Of a DNA stretch of 64,000 bases, positions 43,317 to 51,828 are shown piece by piece. Source of the stretch: JBDIAG01 sp963835085 (GTDB lineage: Bacteria; Actinomycetota; Actinomycetes; Actinomycetales; CAWJMD01). The notes under the pieces were generated by a model. That model was not told the DNA's origin. It saw nothing but the letters and a program-made list of their open reading frames with translations, and did no database searches. The translations under genes were made by a program, and so were the position numbers. Numbering within the stretch: the first letter of the stretch is position 1; every line of letters begins with the position of its first letter. Location of the stretch: contig CAWIED010000001.1 of assembly GCA_963835085.1 (NCBI GenBank), forward strand, positions 1,984,001-2,048,000, in the 5' to 3' direction.

Positions 43317-43440
43317 AGAACAGACAGTGCGTCAAGAACAGATAGTGCGTCGAGAACAGACAGTGCGTCGAGCAAAGAAAGCACATCGAGCAAAGACAGT
43401 GCAGCGAGCAAAGACAGCGCAGCGGGAATACAGTGCGGAA
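43317..43440 (+). repeat. 18-bp tandem repeat ahead of kgd, about seven units
   Basis: Units begin AGAACAGACAGTGCGTCA at 43317 and follow every 18 bp to 43424, drifting to AGCAAAGACAGTGCAGCG, with a partial seventh unit to 43440. The last unit ends 14 bp before the kgd start codon. In one frame they read as repeated basic hexapeptides (REQTVR, RAKTVQ) within an open frame 43183-43458 whose stop overlaps the kgd start, but no family supports that as a protein. The array may be the kgd leader or a regulator landing site. Confidence 0.75.
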
Positions 43441-43454
43441 GGGCGACTCTGGAC

Positions 43455-46400
43455 GTGACAAACTCCGAGACCCCGTCGTCGGCCGCGCCAGAGGGTTATG
43501 GCGTCAACGAGTGGCTGGTAGATGAGCTCTACGCCCAATACCACAAAGACAAGACGCTGGTAGACCCTGCCTGGTGGGGTTACTTCGACGAATACGAACG
43601 CAACGGCGGTCGCATCGGGGCGCCGTCCGCACCTGGCGCTCACCTCACCCACGTCGCGCAAGAAAACGAGATCGCCAAGGTGCGCAGCGCCCGCTCGGCC
43701 GAACGGGCCGACGGGCCGCGGCCTGCTGCCCGAGTCGCCGTCACCGCAGCCCCCGACCCCGACGCTCCCAGCCCGGCCTCCGCCGGTGCCCCCCATTCCG
43801 CCGTCGTCCCAACGTCGTATGAGGCCCCCCTGATGAACGCCATGCCCAGTGCCCGAGACGTGCCCCGTCCGAAGGTGCCGGAACTCGAGAAGGAGGGGCC
43901 TGCCACCACCGAGAAACTGCGCGGGCCCGCCGCACGCATCGTGACCAACATGGCCGACTCCCTCACCGTGCCCACGGCCACGTCGGTGCGCGCCATTCCG
44001 GCCAAGCTCCTGATCGACAACCGCATCGTGATCAATTCCAACCTGGCACGCGCCCGCGGCGGAAAGGTCTCGTTCACGCACCTGATCGGCTTCGCCATCG
44101 TCGAAGCGCTGGCGCACATGCCGGAGATGAACACCGCATTCTTCGAGATCGACGGCAGGCCTGGCGTCCGCCGGCCCTCGGCGGTGAATCTAGGCATCGC
44201 CATCGACCTGGCGAAGGAAGACGGTTCCCGGCAGTTGCTGGTGCCCTCCATCAAGCAGGCCGACAAGTTCAGTTTCGCCGAGTTCTGGGCCGCCTACGAA
44301 GACGTGATCAAGCGGGCCCGTGCGGGCAAGCTCGGCGTCGAAGACTTCCAGGGCACCACCATCTCGCTCACCAATCCAGGCACGATCGGCACGGTGCACT
44401 CGGTGCCGCGGCTCATGGTCGGCCAGGGCGCCATCATCGGTGTCGGGGCCATGGAGTACCCGGCCGAGTTCGCCGGCGCCAGCGACCGCACGCTGGCCGA
44501 CCTGGGCGTCTCGAAGATCGTGACTCTGACCTCCACCTACGACCACCGCATCATCCAAGGTGCGCAGTCCGGCGACTTCCTCCGCATCCTGCAGACGAAG
44601 CTGCTGGGTGAAGACGGCTTCTACGATCGCATCTTCCGTTCGCTGCGCATTCCCTATGAGCCGGTGCGCTGGGCGGTCGACAAGCGCTTCTCCAAGGAAG
44701 ACGAGGTCAACAAGACCGCGCGGGTGGTCGAGCTGATTCACGCCTACCGCGAGCGCGGCCACCTGATGGCCGACACCGACCCGTTGGAGTACCGCCAACG
44801 CCGCCATCCCGACCTCGACGTGCAGACGCACGGCCTGAGCCTGTGGGATCTCGACCGCGAGTTCCCCACCGGAGGCTTCGGTGGCCACCCGGTGATGAAG
44901 CTGCGTCACATTCTGGGTGTGCTGCGTGACTCCTACTGTCGCACCATCGGCATCGAGTACATGCACATCCAAGACCCGGAGCAGCGGGCCTGGATTCAGG
45001 CCAGGGTCGAGCAGCCGTACGTCAAGGCCAAGCGCGAAGACCAGTTGCGCATCCTGCGCCGGCTCAACGCGGCCGAAGCCTTCGAGACCTTCCTGCAGAC
45101 CAAGTTCGTGGGCCAGAAGCGATTCAGCCTCGAGGGTGGCGAGACCATCATCCCGCTGCTCGACGAGTTGCTGTCGTTGTCGGCCGACGAGGGCCTCGAG
45201 GAGGTCTGCATCGGCATGCCGCACCGCGGTCGGCTCAACGTGCTGGCCAACATCGCAGGCAAGTCGTACGGGCAGATCTTCCGCGAGTTCGAAGGCGCGC
45301 AAGACCCCCGTTCGGTGCAGGGTTCGGGCGACGTCAAGTACCACCTCGGCACCGAGGGCAACTTCACCAACGAAGCGGGCAATTCCACCAAGGTCTACCT
45401 GGCGGCAAACCCGTCGCACCTCGAGGCCGTCAACTCGGTGCTCGAAGGCATCGTGCGGGCCAAGCAAGACCGGCTGAACCGGGCCGGCGAGTCGTTCCCG
45501 GTGCTGCCTGTGCTCATGCACGGTGACGCTGCCTTCGCCGGCCAGGGCGTGGTGGCCGAGACGCTCAACCTCTCGCAGCTGCGCGGGTACCGCACCGGCG
45601 GCACCGTGCACGTCATCGTCAACAACCAGGTCGGCTTCACCACCGCTCCCACGTCGAGCCGCTCGTCCTACTACTGCACCGACGTCGCGAAGATGGTGCA
45701 GGCCCCGATCTTCCACGTGAACGGCGACGACCCCGAGGCGTGTGTGCGGGTCGCCCAACTCGCCTTCGAATACCGGCAGGAGTTCGACAAGGACGTCGTC
45801 ATCGACATGGTGTGCTACCGCCGCCGTGGCCACAACGAGGGCGACGACCCGTCGATGACCCAGCCCCAGATGTACAACCTCATTGAGGGAAAGCGCTCGG
45901 TGCGCAAGATCTACACCGAGTCGCTCATCGGTCGTGGCGACATCACGCCGGAAGAGGCCGACGCCGCACTGAAGGACTACCAAGCCCAGCTCGAGCGGGT
46001 GTTCGCCGAGACCCGGGAGTCCTTGGCCAGTCCCGTCGGGGCAGGCCTGGAGCAGCCGCGCGCCCAGCAGGAGGCCGCAGCCCTCGACCTCGAACGGCGC
46101 CGGACGGCGATCGAGCCCGAGGTGCTCAAGCGCATCGGCGATGCACATGTCTCACCGCCCGCCACGTTCACGGTGCACCCCAAGCTGCGGCCGGTGCTCG
46201 AGAAGCGCTCCGCGATGACGCGCGACGGCGGTATCGACTGGGCCATGGGCGAGCTCATCGCCTTCGGGTCACTGCTCATCGAAGGCGTGCCGGTGCGCTT
46301 GACCGGGCAAGACTCCCGCCGGGGCACGTTCGTGCAGCGCCAGGCGGTGCTCATCGACCGCCGCAATGCCCAGGAGTGGACTCCCCTGCTGTACCTGAGC

Positions 46401-47252
46401 AAGGACCAGGCACGGTTCTGGGTATACGACTCCATGCTCAGCGAGTACGCCGCGCTCGGTTTCGAATACGGCTACTCGGTGGAACGCCCGGACGCCTTGG
46501 TGCTGTGGGAGGCACAGTTCGGTGACTTCGCCAACGGCGCCCAGACGATCCTCGACGAGTTCATCTCCTCGTCGGAGCAGAAGTGGAGCCAGCATTCGTC
46601 GGTGACGTTGCTGCTGCCGCACGGCTATGAGGGCCAGGGTCCCGACCACTCCTCGGCGCGGATCGAGCGCTATCTGCAACTGTGCGCCCAGTCGAACATG
46701 ACCGTTTCCATGCCCTCGACCCCGGCGTCGTACTTCCATCTCCTCCGTCGGCAGGCCTACGCCCGCCCGCGGCGGCCACTGGTGGTCTTCACCCCCAAGT
46801 CGATGCTGCGCAACAAGCACGCGGTAAGTCCGGTGGAGGACTTCACGTCGGGACACTTCCAGCCGGTCATTCCCGACACCGCTATCGATGCGAACAGGGT
46901 CGACCGAGTGATCGCGTGCGCAGGCAAGGTCTACTGGGATCTGTTGGCCCAGCGCGAGAAGATCGGAGACACCCGAACCGCGATCATCCGCGCCGAGCAG
47001 CTGTACCCGCTCGACGCACGCTACTGGCACGAGGCGCTCTCGCCGTTCCCCGGCGCTGAGTTCGTGTGGGTGCAGGAGGAGCCGGCCAATCAGGGTGCCT
47101 GGGGGCACTTGCTCCTGTCCCTGCCCGAGGCTATCGGCGTCGACACGATGCGGCTGGTCTCCAGGCCCGCGTCTGCCTCACCGTCCACCGGCTCGTCCAA
47201 GGCACACGCCGCCCAGCAGGAGGCGCTGATGACGGAGGCCTTCGCACGCTGA
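43455..47252 (+). CDS. kgd: Multifunctional 2-oxoglutarate dehydrogenase/decarboxylase (E1/E2 fusion)
   Basis: A 1265-residue actinobacterial fusion. The N-terminal segment NEWLVDELYAQYHKDKTLV is the E1o tail, followed by a Pro/Ala linker; residues ~150-385 are an E2 succinyltransferase domain without lipoyl domain, with catalytic STYDHRIIQGAQSGDF; residues ~400-1260 are the thiamine-diphosphate E1, with IGMPHRGRLNVLANI, HGDAAFAGQGVVAETLNLSQ and the ThDP region NNQVGFTT. It converts 2-oxoglutarate to succinyl-CoA (with E3) or succinic semialdehyde, and may be controlled by a GarA-type FHA protein. Start GTG 43455. Length and motifs are fully intact. Confidence 0.97.
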   Translation: MTNSETPSSAAPEGYGVNEWLVDELYAQYHKDKTLVDPAWWGYFDEYERNGGRIGAPSAPGAHLTHVAQENEIAKVRSARSAERADGPRPAARVAVTAAPDPDAPSPASAGAPHSAVVPTSYEAPLMNAMPSARDVPRPKVPELEKEGPATTEKLRGPAARIVTNMADSLTVPTATSVRAIPAKLLIDNRIVINSNLARARGGKVSFTHLIGFAIVEALAHMPEMNTAFFEIDGRPGVRRPSAVNLGIAIDLAKEDGSRQLLVPSIKQADKFSFAEFWAAYEDVIKRARAGKLGVEDFQGTTISLTNPGTIGTVHSVPRLMVGQGAIIGVGAMEYPAEFAGASDRTLADLGVSKIVTLTSTYDHRIIQGAQSGDFLRILQTKLLGEDGFYDRIFRSLRIPYEPVRWAVDKRFSKEDEVNKTARVVELIHAYRERGHLMADTDPLEYRQRRHPDLDVQTHGLSLWDLDREFPTGGFGGHPVMKLRHILGVLRDSYCRTIGIEYMHIQDPEQRAWIQARVEQPYVKAKREDQLRILRRLNAAEAFETFLQTKFVGQKRFSLEGGETIIPLLDELLSLSADEGLEEVCIGMPHRGRLNVLANIAGKSYGQIFREFEGAQDPRSVQGSGDVKYHLGTEGNFTNEAGNSTKVYLAANPSHLEAVNSVLEGIVRAKQDRLNRAGESFPVLPVLMHGDAAFAGQGVVAETLNLSQLRGYRTGGTVHVIVNNQVGFTTAPTSSRSSYYCTDVAKMVQAPIFHVNGDDPEACVRVAQLAFEYRQEFDKDVVIDMVCYRRRGHNEGDDPSMTQPQMYNLIEGKRSVRKIYTESLIGRGDITPEEADAALKDYQAQLERVFAETRESLASPVGAGLEQPRAQQEAAALDLERRRTAIEPEVLKRIGDAHVSPPATFTVHPKLRPVLEKRSAMTRDGGIDWAMGELIAFGSLLIEGVPVRLTGQDSRRGTFVQRQAVLIDRRNAQEWTPLLYLSKDQARFWVYDSMLSEYAALGFEYGYSVERPDALVLWEAQFGDFANGAQTILDEFISSSEQKWSQHSSVTLLLPHGYEGQGPDHSSARIERYLQLCAQSNMTVSMPSTPASYFHLLRRQAYARPRRPLVVFTPKSMLRNKHAVSPVEDFTSGHFQPVIPDTAIDANRVDRVIACAGKVYWDLLAQREKIGDTRTAIIRAEQLYPLDARYWHEALSPFPGAEFVWVQEEPANQGAWGHLLLSLPEAIGVDTMRLVSRPASASPSTGSSKAHAAQQEALMTEAFAR

Positions 47253-47413
47253 CGCCGGGCGCGACGCGCCTTCCCTACCGGCGCGACGTGCTGCCCGTCT
47301 GAGGTGATTGCGACCTCACGTCCGGGCTGAGCCGGTCACCACGGTCGAGGACATCGACGAGGACGACCGCATGGTCACGCACGTGGGAAGTGCGGTTCGA
47401 AAGGGATTCCAGG

Positions 47414-48658
47414 GTGCACACAGTCGTGATCGGCGGCGGCGTCATCGGTCTCACCACGGCCTACCACCTCGTCCGCGAGGGTGAGACAGTCACTCTCGTC
47501 GATGCCCGAGCCACGGGGCTCGGGGCCAGCGCCGTGAACGCCGGCTGGGTGGTACCTGGCGATTCCTTGCCGGTTCCCGGGCCGGGTGTCGTGTCCTCGG
47601 CGCTGAAATGGATGACTCAAGCCGATAGCCCGCTGTACATCAAGCCGTCGGTGAAGCCCGACTTCCTCTCATTCATGTACGGCATGTTCCGAGCTTCCAA
47701 CGCGAAGGCGCAGCGGGCCGGGTTCGAGGCAGACCTCAAGCTCGCCGCGGACACCGTCCACCTCTTCGACGAGTACCGGGCCGACGGCCTCGATTACGAG
47801 TTGCATCACGAAGGCATGCTCATAGCCTTCAAAGACCCTGCTCTGATGAAGGAACACCTCGACTACATCGACCTGACCAAGCGGTTCGGTGTAGACCCGG
47901 TCACGCTGCTCGGCGACGACCTGCACGTTCACGAGCCCCTGCTCAATGACAGCGTGCGCGGTGGCCTCTTCTACCCGAAGGAGTTGCATCTCGACCCTGG
48001 CGGCTTCACCCAGGCTCTGCACTCAAAGCTCGTGGAGTCCGGCGTCGAGATCGTTGAGAACACGCGGATCGACGGCGTTCAGATCGCCGGTGATCGCGTG
48101 GCCAGCGTGTCTTGCGGCAGCCGCACGTTCACCGGTGACAAGTTCCTGCTCGCGGCCGGCTCTTGGACGGGGCCCGTCTCCAAGCTCTTCGGCGCGGACC
48201 TTCCGATCCGCCCCGGCAAGGGCTACTGCATCGAGGTGAAGCCCTTCGGGCTGCGCGGACCCACGAATCTCAACGAGGCGAGAGTGGCCGTCACGCCGTT
48301 CAACGATCGCCTTCGCCTGGCCGGCACGATGGAGTTCGGCGGTCTCGACGAGAACGTCAACAAGGTCAGGGTCGACGCCATCCTGCGCGCGCCGAAAGCC
48401 TATTTCTACGATTGGGAACCGCCCACCATTGCCGAGATCAAGCCGCGCGCCGGAATGAGGCCGATGACGCCCGACGGGCTCGCCATCATCGGACGGCTGC
48501 CGCGTCTGAACAATGCCTTTGTTGCCAGCGGTCACGCAATGATGGGAGTCACGCTGGCACCGGGAACGGCACGGGTGCTGGTCGAACTCATCCGCGAGGA
48601 TCGGCTGAACCCGATTCTCGCGCCATTCTCACCTGCGCGCTTCCGTGGCGGACGGTGA
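47414..48658 (+). CDS. FAD-dependent D-amino-acid dehydrogenase-like oxidoreductase (DAO family)
   Basis: A 414-residue flavoprotein. The FAD motif VVIGGGVIGLTTAYHLVREG starts at residue ~4, GLGASAVNAGWVVPG matches the DadA-type loop, and the C-terminal GMRPMTPDGLAIIGRLPRLN and GHAMMGVTLAPGTAR are DAO-family landmarks. It probably oxidises D-amino acids or a related amine. Starts at GTG 47390 (eight residues longer) and GTG 47414 are both possible; the later one puts the FAD motif at the usual position. It is a single gene after kgd. Confidence 0.85.
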   Translation: MHTVVIGGGVIGLTTAYHLVREGETVTLVDARATGLGASAVNAGWVVPGDSLPVPGPGVVSSALKWMTQADSPLYIKPSVKPDFLSFMYGMFRASNAKAQRAGFEADLKLAADTVHLFDEYRADGLDYELHHEGMLIAFKDPALMKEHLDYIDLTKRFGVDPVTLLGDDLHVHEPLLNDSVRGGLFYPKELHLDPGGFTQALHSKLVESGVEIVENTRIDGVQIAGDRVASVSCGSRTFTGDKFLLAAGSWTGPVSKLFGADLPIRPGKGYCIEVKPFGLRGPTNLNEARVAVTPFNDRLRLAGTMEFGGLDENVNKVRVDAILRAPKAYFYDWEPPTIAEIKPRAGMRPMTPDGLAIIGRLPRLNNAFVASGHAMMGVTLAPGTARVLVELIREDRLNPILAPFSPARFRGGR

Positions 48659-48788
48659 CCGGCGGGTCGCTCAGCGTCTACCGGCGGGTCGCTCAGCTGT
48701 TCGCGGAGGCGGCATGGAGCCGGAGGCCGTGAACGAGGCCTCCAGGCCATCCGCGCGGTTGGCTCAGCCCTCGGGCACACTGTCTGCC

Positions 48789-48965
48789 ATGTACTACACC
48801 GATCGCGGCATCGAGGAACTCATCGATCGTCGTGGTGAGGAGGCCGTCACCTTTGGCTGGCTGGCCGATCACCTCCGCACCTTCGTCGACCTCAACCCCG
48901 AGCACGAAGTGCCCGTGGAGCGACTGGCCACCTGGCTGGCGCGGCTAGATGACGACGACGAATGA
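48789..48965 (+). CDS. Small conserved actinobacterial protein (DUF6104-like)
   Basis: A 58-residue acidic protein: MYYTDRGIEELIDRRG at the start, VTFGWLADHLRTFVDLNPE, and VPVERLATWLARLDDDDE at the end. I recognise it as the widespread actinobacterial small protein family DUF6104. Function unknown. The stop overlaps the start of the SGNH-type gene (ATGA). The longer frame from 48645 adds residues without family similarity. Confidence 0.8.
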   Translation: MYYTDRGIEELIDRRGEEAVTFGWLADHLRTFVDLNPEHEVPVERLATWLARLDDDDE

Positions 48966-49573
48966 CTGAGGGCTTCTCCCCCGCCGGCCTACGCATCGCC
49001 GTCGTCGGCGACGCACTCGCGGCCGGAATCGGCGACAGCAAGGGCCTGGGCTGGACGGGCCGCGTAGCCGCTCGAACCGCTGCGCCTGCGGGCGGGTTGG
49101 CAATCTTTCCCCTAGGCATCCCGGGAAACGGAACGACGCAGTTACTGGCCCGTTGCCGCAACGAGGCGTGGTTGCGCTTCGACCTGGCCGCCGACAACAG
49201 GTTGGTGCTGGCGCCGGGAGCGCAGGATCTCGACCTCGGGGTAAGCCTGGCGCGCAGCCGGCTGAACCTGGCCAACATGCTCGATGACGCCCGCGCCGAC
49301 GAGGTGGGCTGCCTCGTGGTCGGGCCGCCGCCATCGGCTGACCGGCACCAGAACAGCCGGGTCGAGGGGCTCTCGCAGGCGTACGCCGACGTCTGCGAGC
49401 GTCGTGGCATCGGCTATGTCGACTGTTTCGAGCCCCTGGTGGGGCACGAGCAGTGGTATGCCGATCTCGCAGCGGGCGACGGCCTGCATCCGGGTCAGGT
49501 GGGCTATGGGCTCATCGCCTGGTTGGTGCTGCATCGCGGCTGGCATGCCTGGCTGGGAGTCGGCGAGCGGTAG
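48962..49573 (+). CDS. SGNH-hydrolase-fold protein lacking the catalytic serine
   Basis: A 203-residue protein of the GDSL/SGNH type. Block I, normally GDSLxxG, reads VVGDALAAGIGD: the nucleophilic Ser is Ala (codon GCA). Block III, normally GxND, reads PGAQDLDLG. Block V is intact as AAGDGLHPGQVGYGL with Asp and His. Two of the four defining residues are therefore changed, so esterase activity is doubtful. The frame is otherwise sound and coupled to the DUF6104-like gene. It may bind rather than cleave an acyl or sugar ligand. Confidence 0.8.
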   Translation: MTEGFSPAGLRIAVVGDALAAGIGDSKGLGWTGRVAARTAAPAGGLAIFPLGIPGNGTTQLLARCRNEAWLRFDLAADNRLVLAPGAQDLDLGVSLARSRLNLANMLDDARADEVGCLVVGPPPSADRHQNSRVEGLSQAYADVCERRGIGYVDCFEPLVGHEQWYADLAAGDGLHPGQVGYGLIAWLVLHRGWHAWLGVGER

Positions 49574-49603
49574 CAGCGCACCGGTCATGGGTGGGAGACC
49601 CGG

Positions 49604-49648
49604 TAGGTGGTGGTGTCAACCGCAGCCGCGGTTGACACCACCCACCTA
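49604..49648. terminator. Bidirectional terminator-like palindrome between convergent genes
   Basis: TAGGTGGTGGTGTCAACCGC and its near-perfect complement (ending CCCACCTA at 49648) form a stem of about 20 bp with a short loop, centred on 49626. It lies between the SGNH gene stop (49573) and the methyltransferase stop (49646), overlapping the latter by 3 bp. Confidence 0.75.
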
Positions 49649-50683
49649 GACCGACAACGGGGTCGGCTTGACCGCGTGCAACGCGAGCAGGGGCTCGCCA
49701 GGCACCAGGCGTTTCGTGCGGTCCACCCGCAGGCCGGCCCGCTCGAGCTCAGCTACCAGTTCGCCCCGGGGAATCAACCCCATCGGGTCGGTTTGCGCAC
49801 GCAACAGCAGATCGAAGTGCCGCGACATCAGCGAGTCATCGAGATCGGTGGTGACGACCAGCAGCACGCCTCCGGGGCGCAGGCTCGTCACGACGGCTCG
49901 CAAGGTACGGCGCAGGTGTTCGGTCTTGAGGTAATAGACGACGTTGGCTGCCACGGCGAGATCGATGCTGTCGGCCTGCACCACGCCGCCAGGGGCCACC
50001 AGCAGGTCTGCCGCATCGCCGGTCGCGAGGTCGACCCGGCGCGAGACGCCGGCCTCGGCGCACGTGCGAGCAGCCAGGGCAATCGCAGCCGAGGAGACGT
50101 CGATACCGATGCCTCGCGCTTGCGGGGCCGATGCGAGGAGGTGCACCAGCGCAGCGCCGGATCCGCAGCCGACATCGAGCACTCGTTGGGCGCCGACCTC
50201 GGACAACGTCTTCGTGAGCTCATCGAGCATCAACGGCTCGAACAGTTGCGAGGCGCGTGCGATGAGCTCTGACCGGTCGGCCACGTCGCGCCGACGCGCG
50301 CCCGAACGCAATTGCTCGGGCAGCGCGCGATAGAGGTCGCTGTGATAGCCGTCAAACGCCTCGCACAGGCCCCGAATGAGGTCGTCGTCCACCAACGCTC
50401 GGCCCAGTCTCGACAACCGCCAAGCGGTGGACCCGCCACGTACGAGACCGTCCGCAGTCAGAACGCGCAGGAAGCCGTCGAGCACGCCTGGGTCTTTGAC
50501 CTCGAGCCTCGCCACGAGCTCGTCGGTGGACTTGGCCCCCGCCTCGAGCGCGTCCAGCACTCCGGTGGCCAACCCTGCTTGCATCATCGCCAACCGGCGG
50601 GCGCCCAGTCCGGCTGAGATCACGCGTCGCCGGACACGGGCAGACCCCTCGCGGGCCACCGCGAGAACCGTCGTGATCCTCAC
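49646..50683 (-). CDS. SAM-dependent methyltransferase with N-terminal winged helix
   Basis: A 345-residue protein. Residues ~30-110 look like the dimerisation/winged-helix region of O-methyltransferases (MMQAGLATGVLDALEAGAKS, DELVARLEVKDPGVLDGFLR). The SAM domain has motif I VLDVGCGSGAALVHLLAS (~165-182), GIDVSSAAIALAA and RPGGVLLVVTTD. Substrate unknown. It overlaps the quinone oxidoreductase gene upstream by 4 bp, so both come from one transcript. Confidence 0.85.
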   Translation of the reverse strand: MRITTVLAVAREGSARVRRRVISAGLGARRLAMMQAGLATGVLDALEAGAKSTDELVARLEVKDPGVLDGFLRVLTADGLVRGGSTAWRLSRLGRALVDDDLIRGLCEAFDGYHSDLYRALPEQLRSGARRRDVADRSELIARASQLFEPLMLDELTKTLSEVGAQRVLDVGCGSGAALVHLLASAPQARGIGIDVSSAAIALAARTCAEAGVSRRVDLATGDAADLLVAPGGVVQADSIDLAVAANVVYYLKTEHLRRTLRAVVTSLRPGGVLLVVTTDLDDSLMSRHFDLLLRAQTDPMGLIPRGELVAELERAGLRVDRTKRLVPGEPLLALHAVKPTPLSV

Positions 50684-51648
50684 GGTCGGGTGAGCACGAT
50701 CTTGCCGAACACCTCTCCGGCGTTCAGCCGCTCGAAGGCCTCGCGGGCCGACTCCATCGGCACCGTTCCGGCGATCGTCGGACGGACTCCGCGCAGCCGA
50801 CAGAACTCGACCAGACGAGCCAGTTCGTCGCGGGTGCCCATGGTGGAGCCGGCCACCGAGAGTTGGAGGAAGAAGATCCGGGTGAGCTCGGCCGGCGGCA
50901 TGGGACCCGACGTGGCGCCGGAGATGACGATCCGCCCGCCAGGGCGTAGCGACTTGACCGAATGCGACCAGGTGGCAGCGCCCACAGTCTCCATCACCGC
51001 ATCGACCCTCTCGGGCAGCCGGGCACCAGAGTCGAACGCCCGCTCGGCGCCGAGCTCCACGGCCTTGGCCTGTTTGGCCTCATCACGGCTGGTGGCCCAC
51101 ACGCGATATCCGGCCGCCGCTCCGAGCGCGATGAGGGCCGTGGCGACTCCACCCCCGGCGCCCTGCACGAGAATGGTGCCACCCGGCGCCACGCCACTCT
51201 TGGTGAAGAGCATCCGGTAGGCCGTGAGCCATGCGGTCGGCAGGCATGCCGCCTCTTCGAAGCTGAGCTCGGCCGGCTTGGGCAGCACATTGCGGCTGGG
51301 GACGATGACCTGCTCGGCGAACGTACCCTGATGGACCTCCGAGAGCAGCGATCGCTTGGGGTCTTCGGTCTCGTCGCCCGACCAGTCCGGTGAGGAGAGC
51401 ACCGAGTGCACGAGCACCTCGTTGCCGTCGTCGTCGAAGCCTGCGGCGTCGCACCCCAGGATCATCGGCAGCCGATCGCCCGGCAGGCCCACACCTTGCA
51501 GGCTCCACAGGTCGTGATGATTGAGGCTGGCGGCTCTGACGTGCACCCGCGACCAGCCATCGGGCACGACCGGTTCGGGCCGCTCGCCGACGACCAGGCC
51601 GGACAGCGGATCATCGGTGGACTGAGAAGCTGCGTAGACGGCGAGCAC
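50680..51648 (-). CDS. NADPH:quinone reductase-type MDR family oxidoreductase
   Basis: A 322-residue medium-chain dehydrogenase/reductase. GROES-like half: VHVRAASLNHHDLWSLQG, ILGCDAAG. Cofactor half: ILVQGAGGGVATALIALGAA with the GxGxxG-type loop, then RPGGRIVISGATSG and a C-terminal GKIVLTRP. The catalytic zinc ligand pattern is incomplete, so it is more likely a quinone or enoyl reductase than an alcohol dehydrogenase. It is the first gene of a two-gene operon with the methyltransferase. Confidence 0.87.
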   Translation of the reverse strand: MLAVYAASQSTDDPLSGLVVGERPEPVVPDGWSRVHVRAASLNHHDLWSLQGVGLPGDRLPMILGCDAAGFDDDGNEVLVHSVLSSPDWSGDETEDPKRSLLSEVHQGTFAEQVIVPSRNVLPKPAELSFEEAACLPTAWLTAYRMLFTKSGVAPGGTILVQGAGGGVATALIALGAAAGYRVWATSRDEAKQAKAVELGAERAFDSGARLPERVDAVMETVGAATWSHSVKSLRPGGRIVISGATSGPMPPAELTRIFFLQLSVAGSTMGTRDELARLVEFCRLRGVRPTIAGTVPMESAREAFERLNAGEVFGKIVLTRP

Positions 51649-51828
51649 GACGTCAGCCTAATGGGCGATGTGCCCGCACACGCGGACCCCAGATACGTTT
51701 TTGGACACACGGGTGAGGAAGGACGGCCGGTGGTGGCGGGCGCGGCACAGGACTGCCGGACACACGGGACCGCTGGGAATGCTGAGGCGAATCGGCTCGC
51801 TTCCAGGATGGCTGGATAGCCTCTCACG

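Noticed and set aside
43183..43458. 91-codon protein upstream of kgd
   Set aside because: Half of it is the 18-bp repeat translated and the rest shows no family; I list the DNA repeat instead, with a translated leader left open as a finding.
44190..46148. 652-codon open frame on the minus strand
   Set aside because: It lies entirely inside kgd in antisense; high GC leaves such frames open. It has no family motifs, while the plus strand encodes a complete enzyme.
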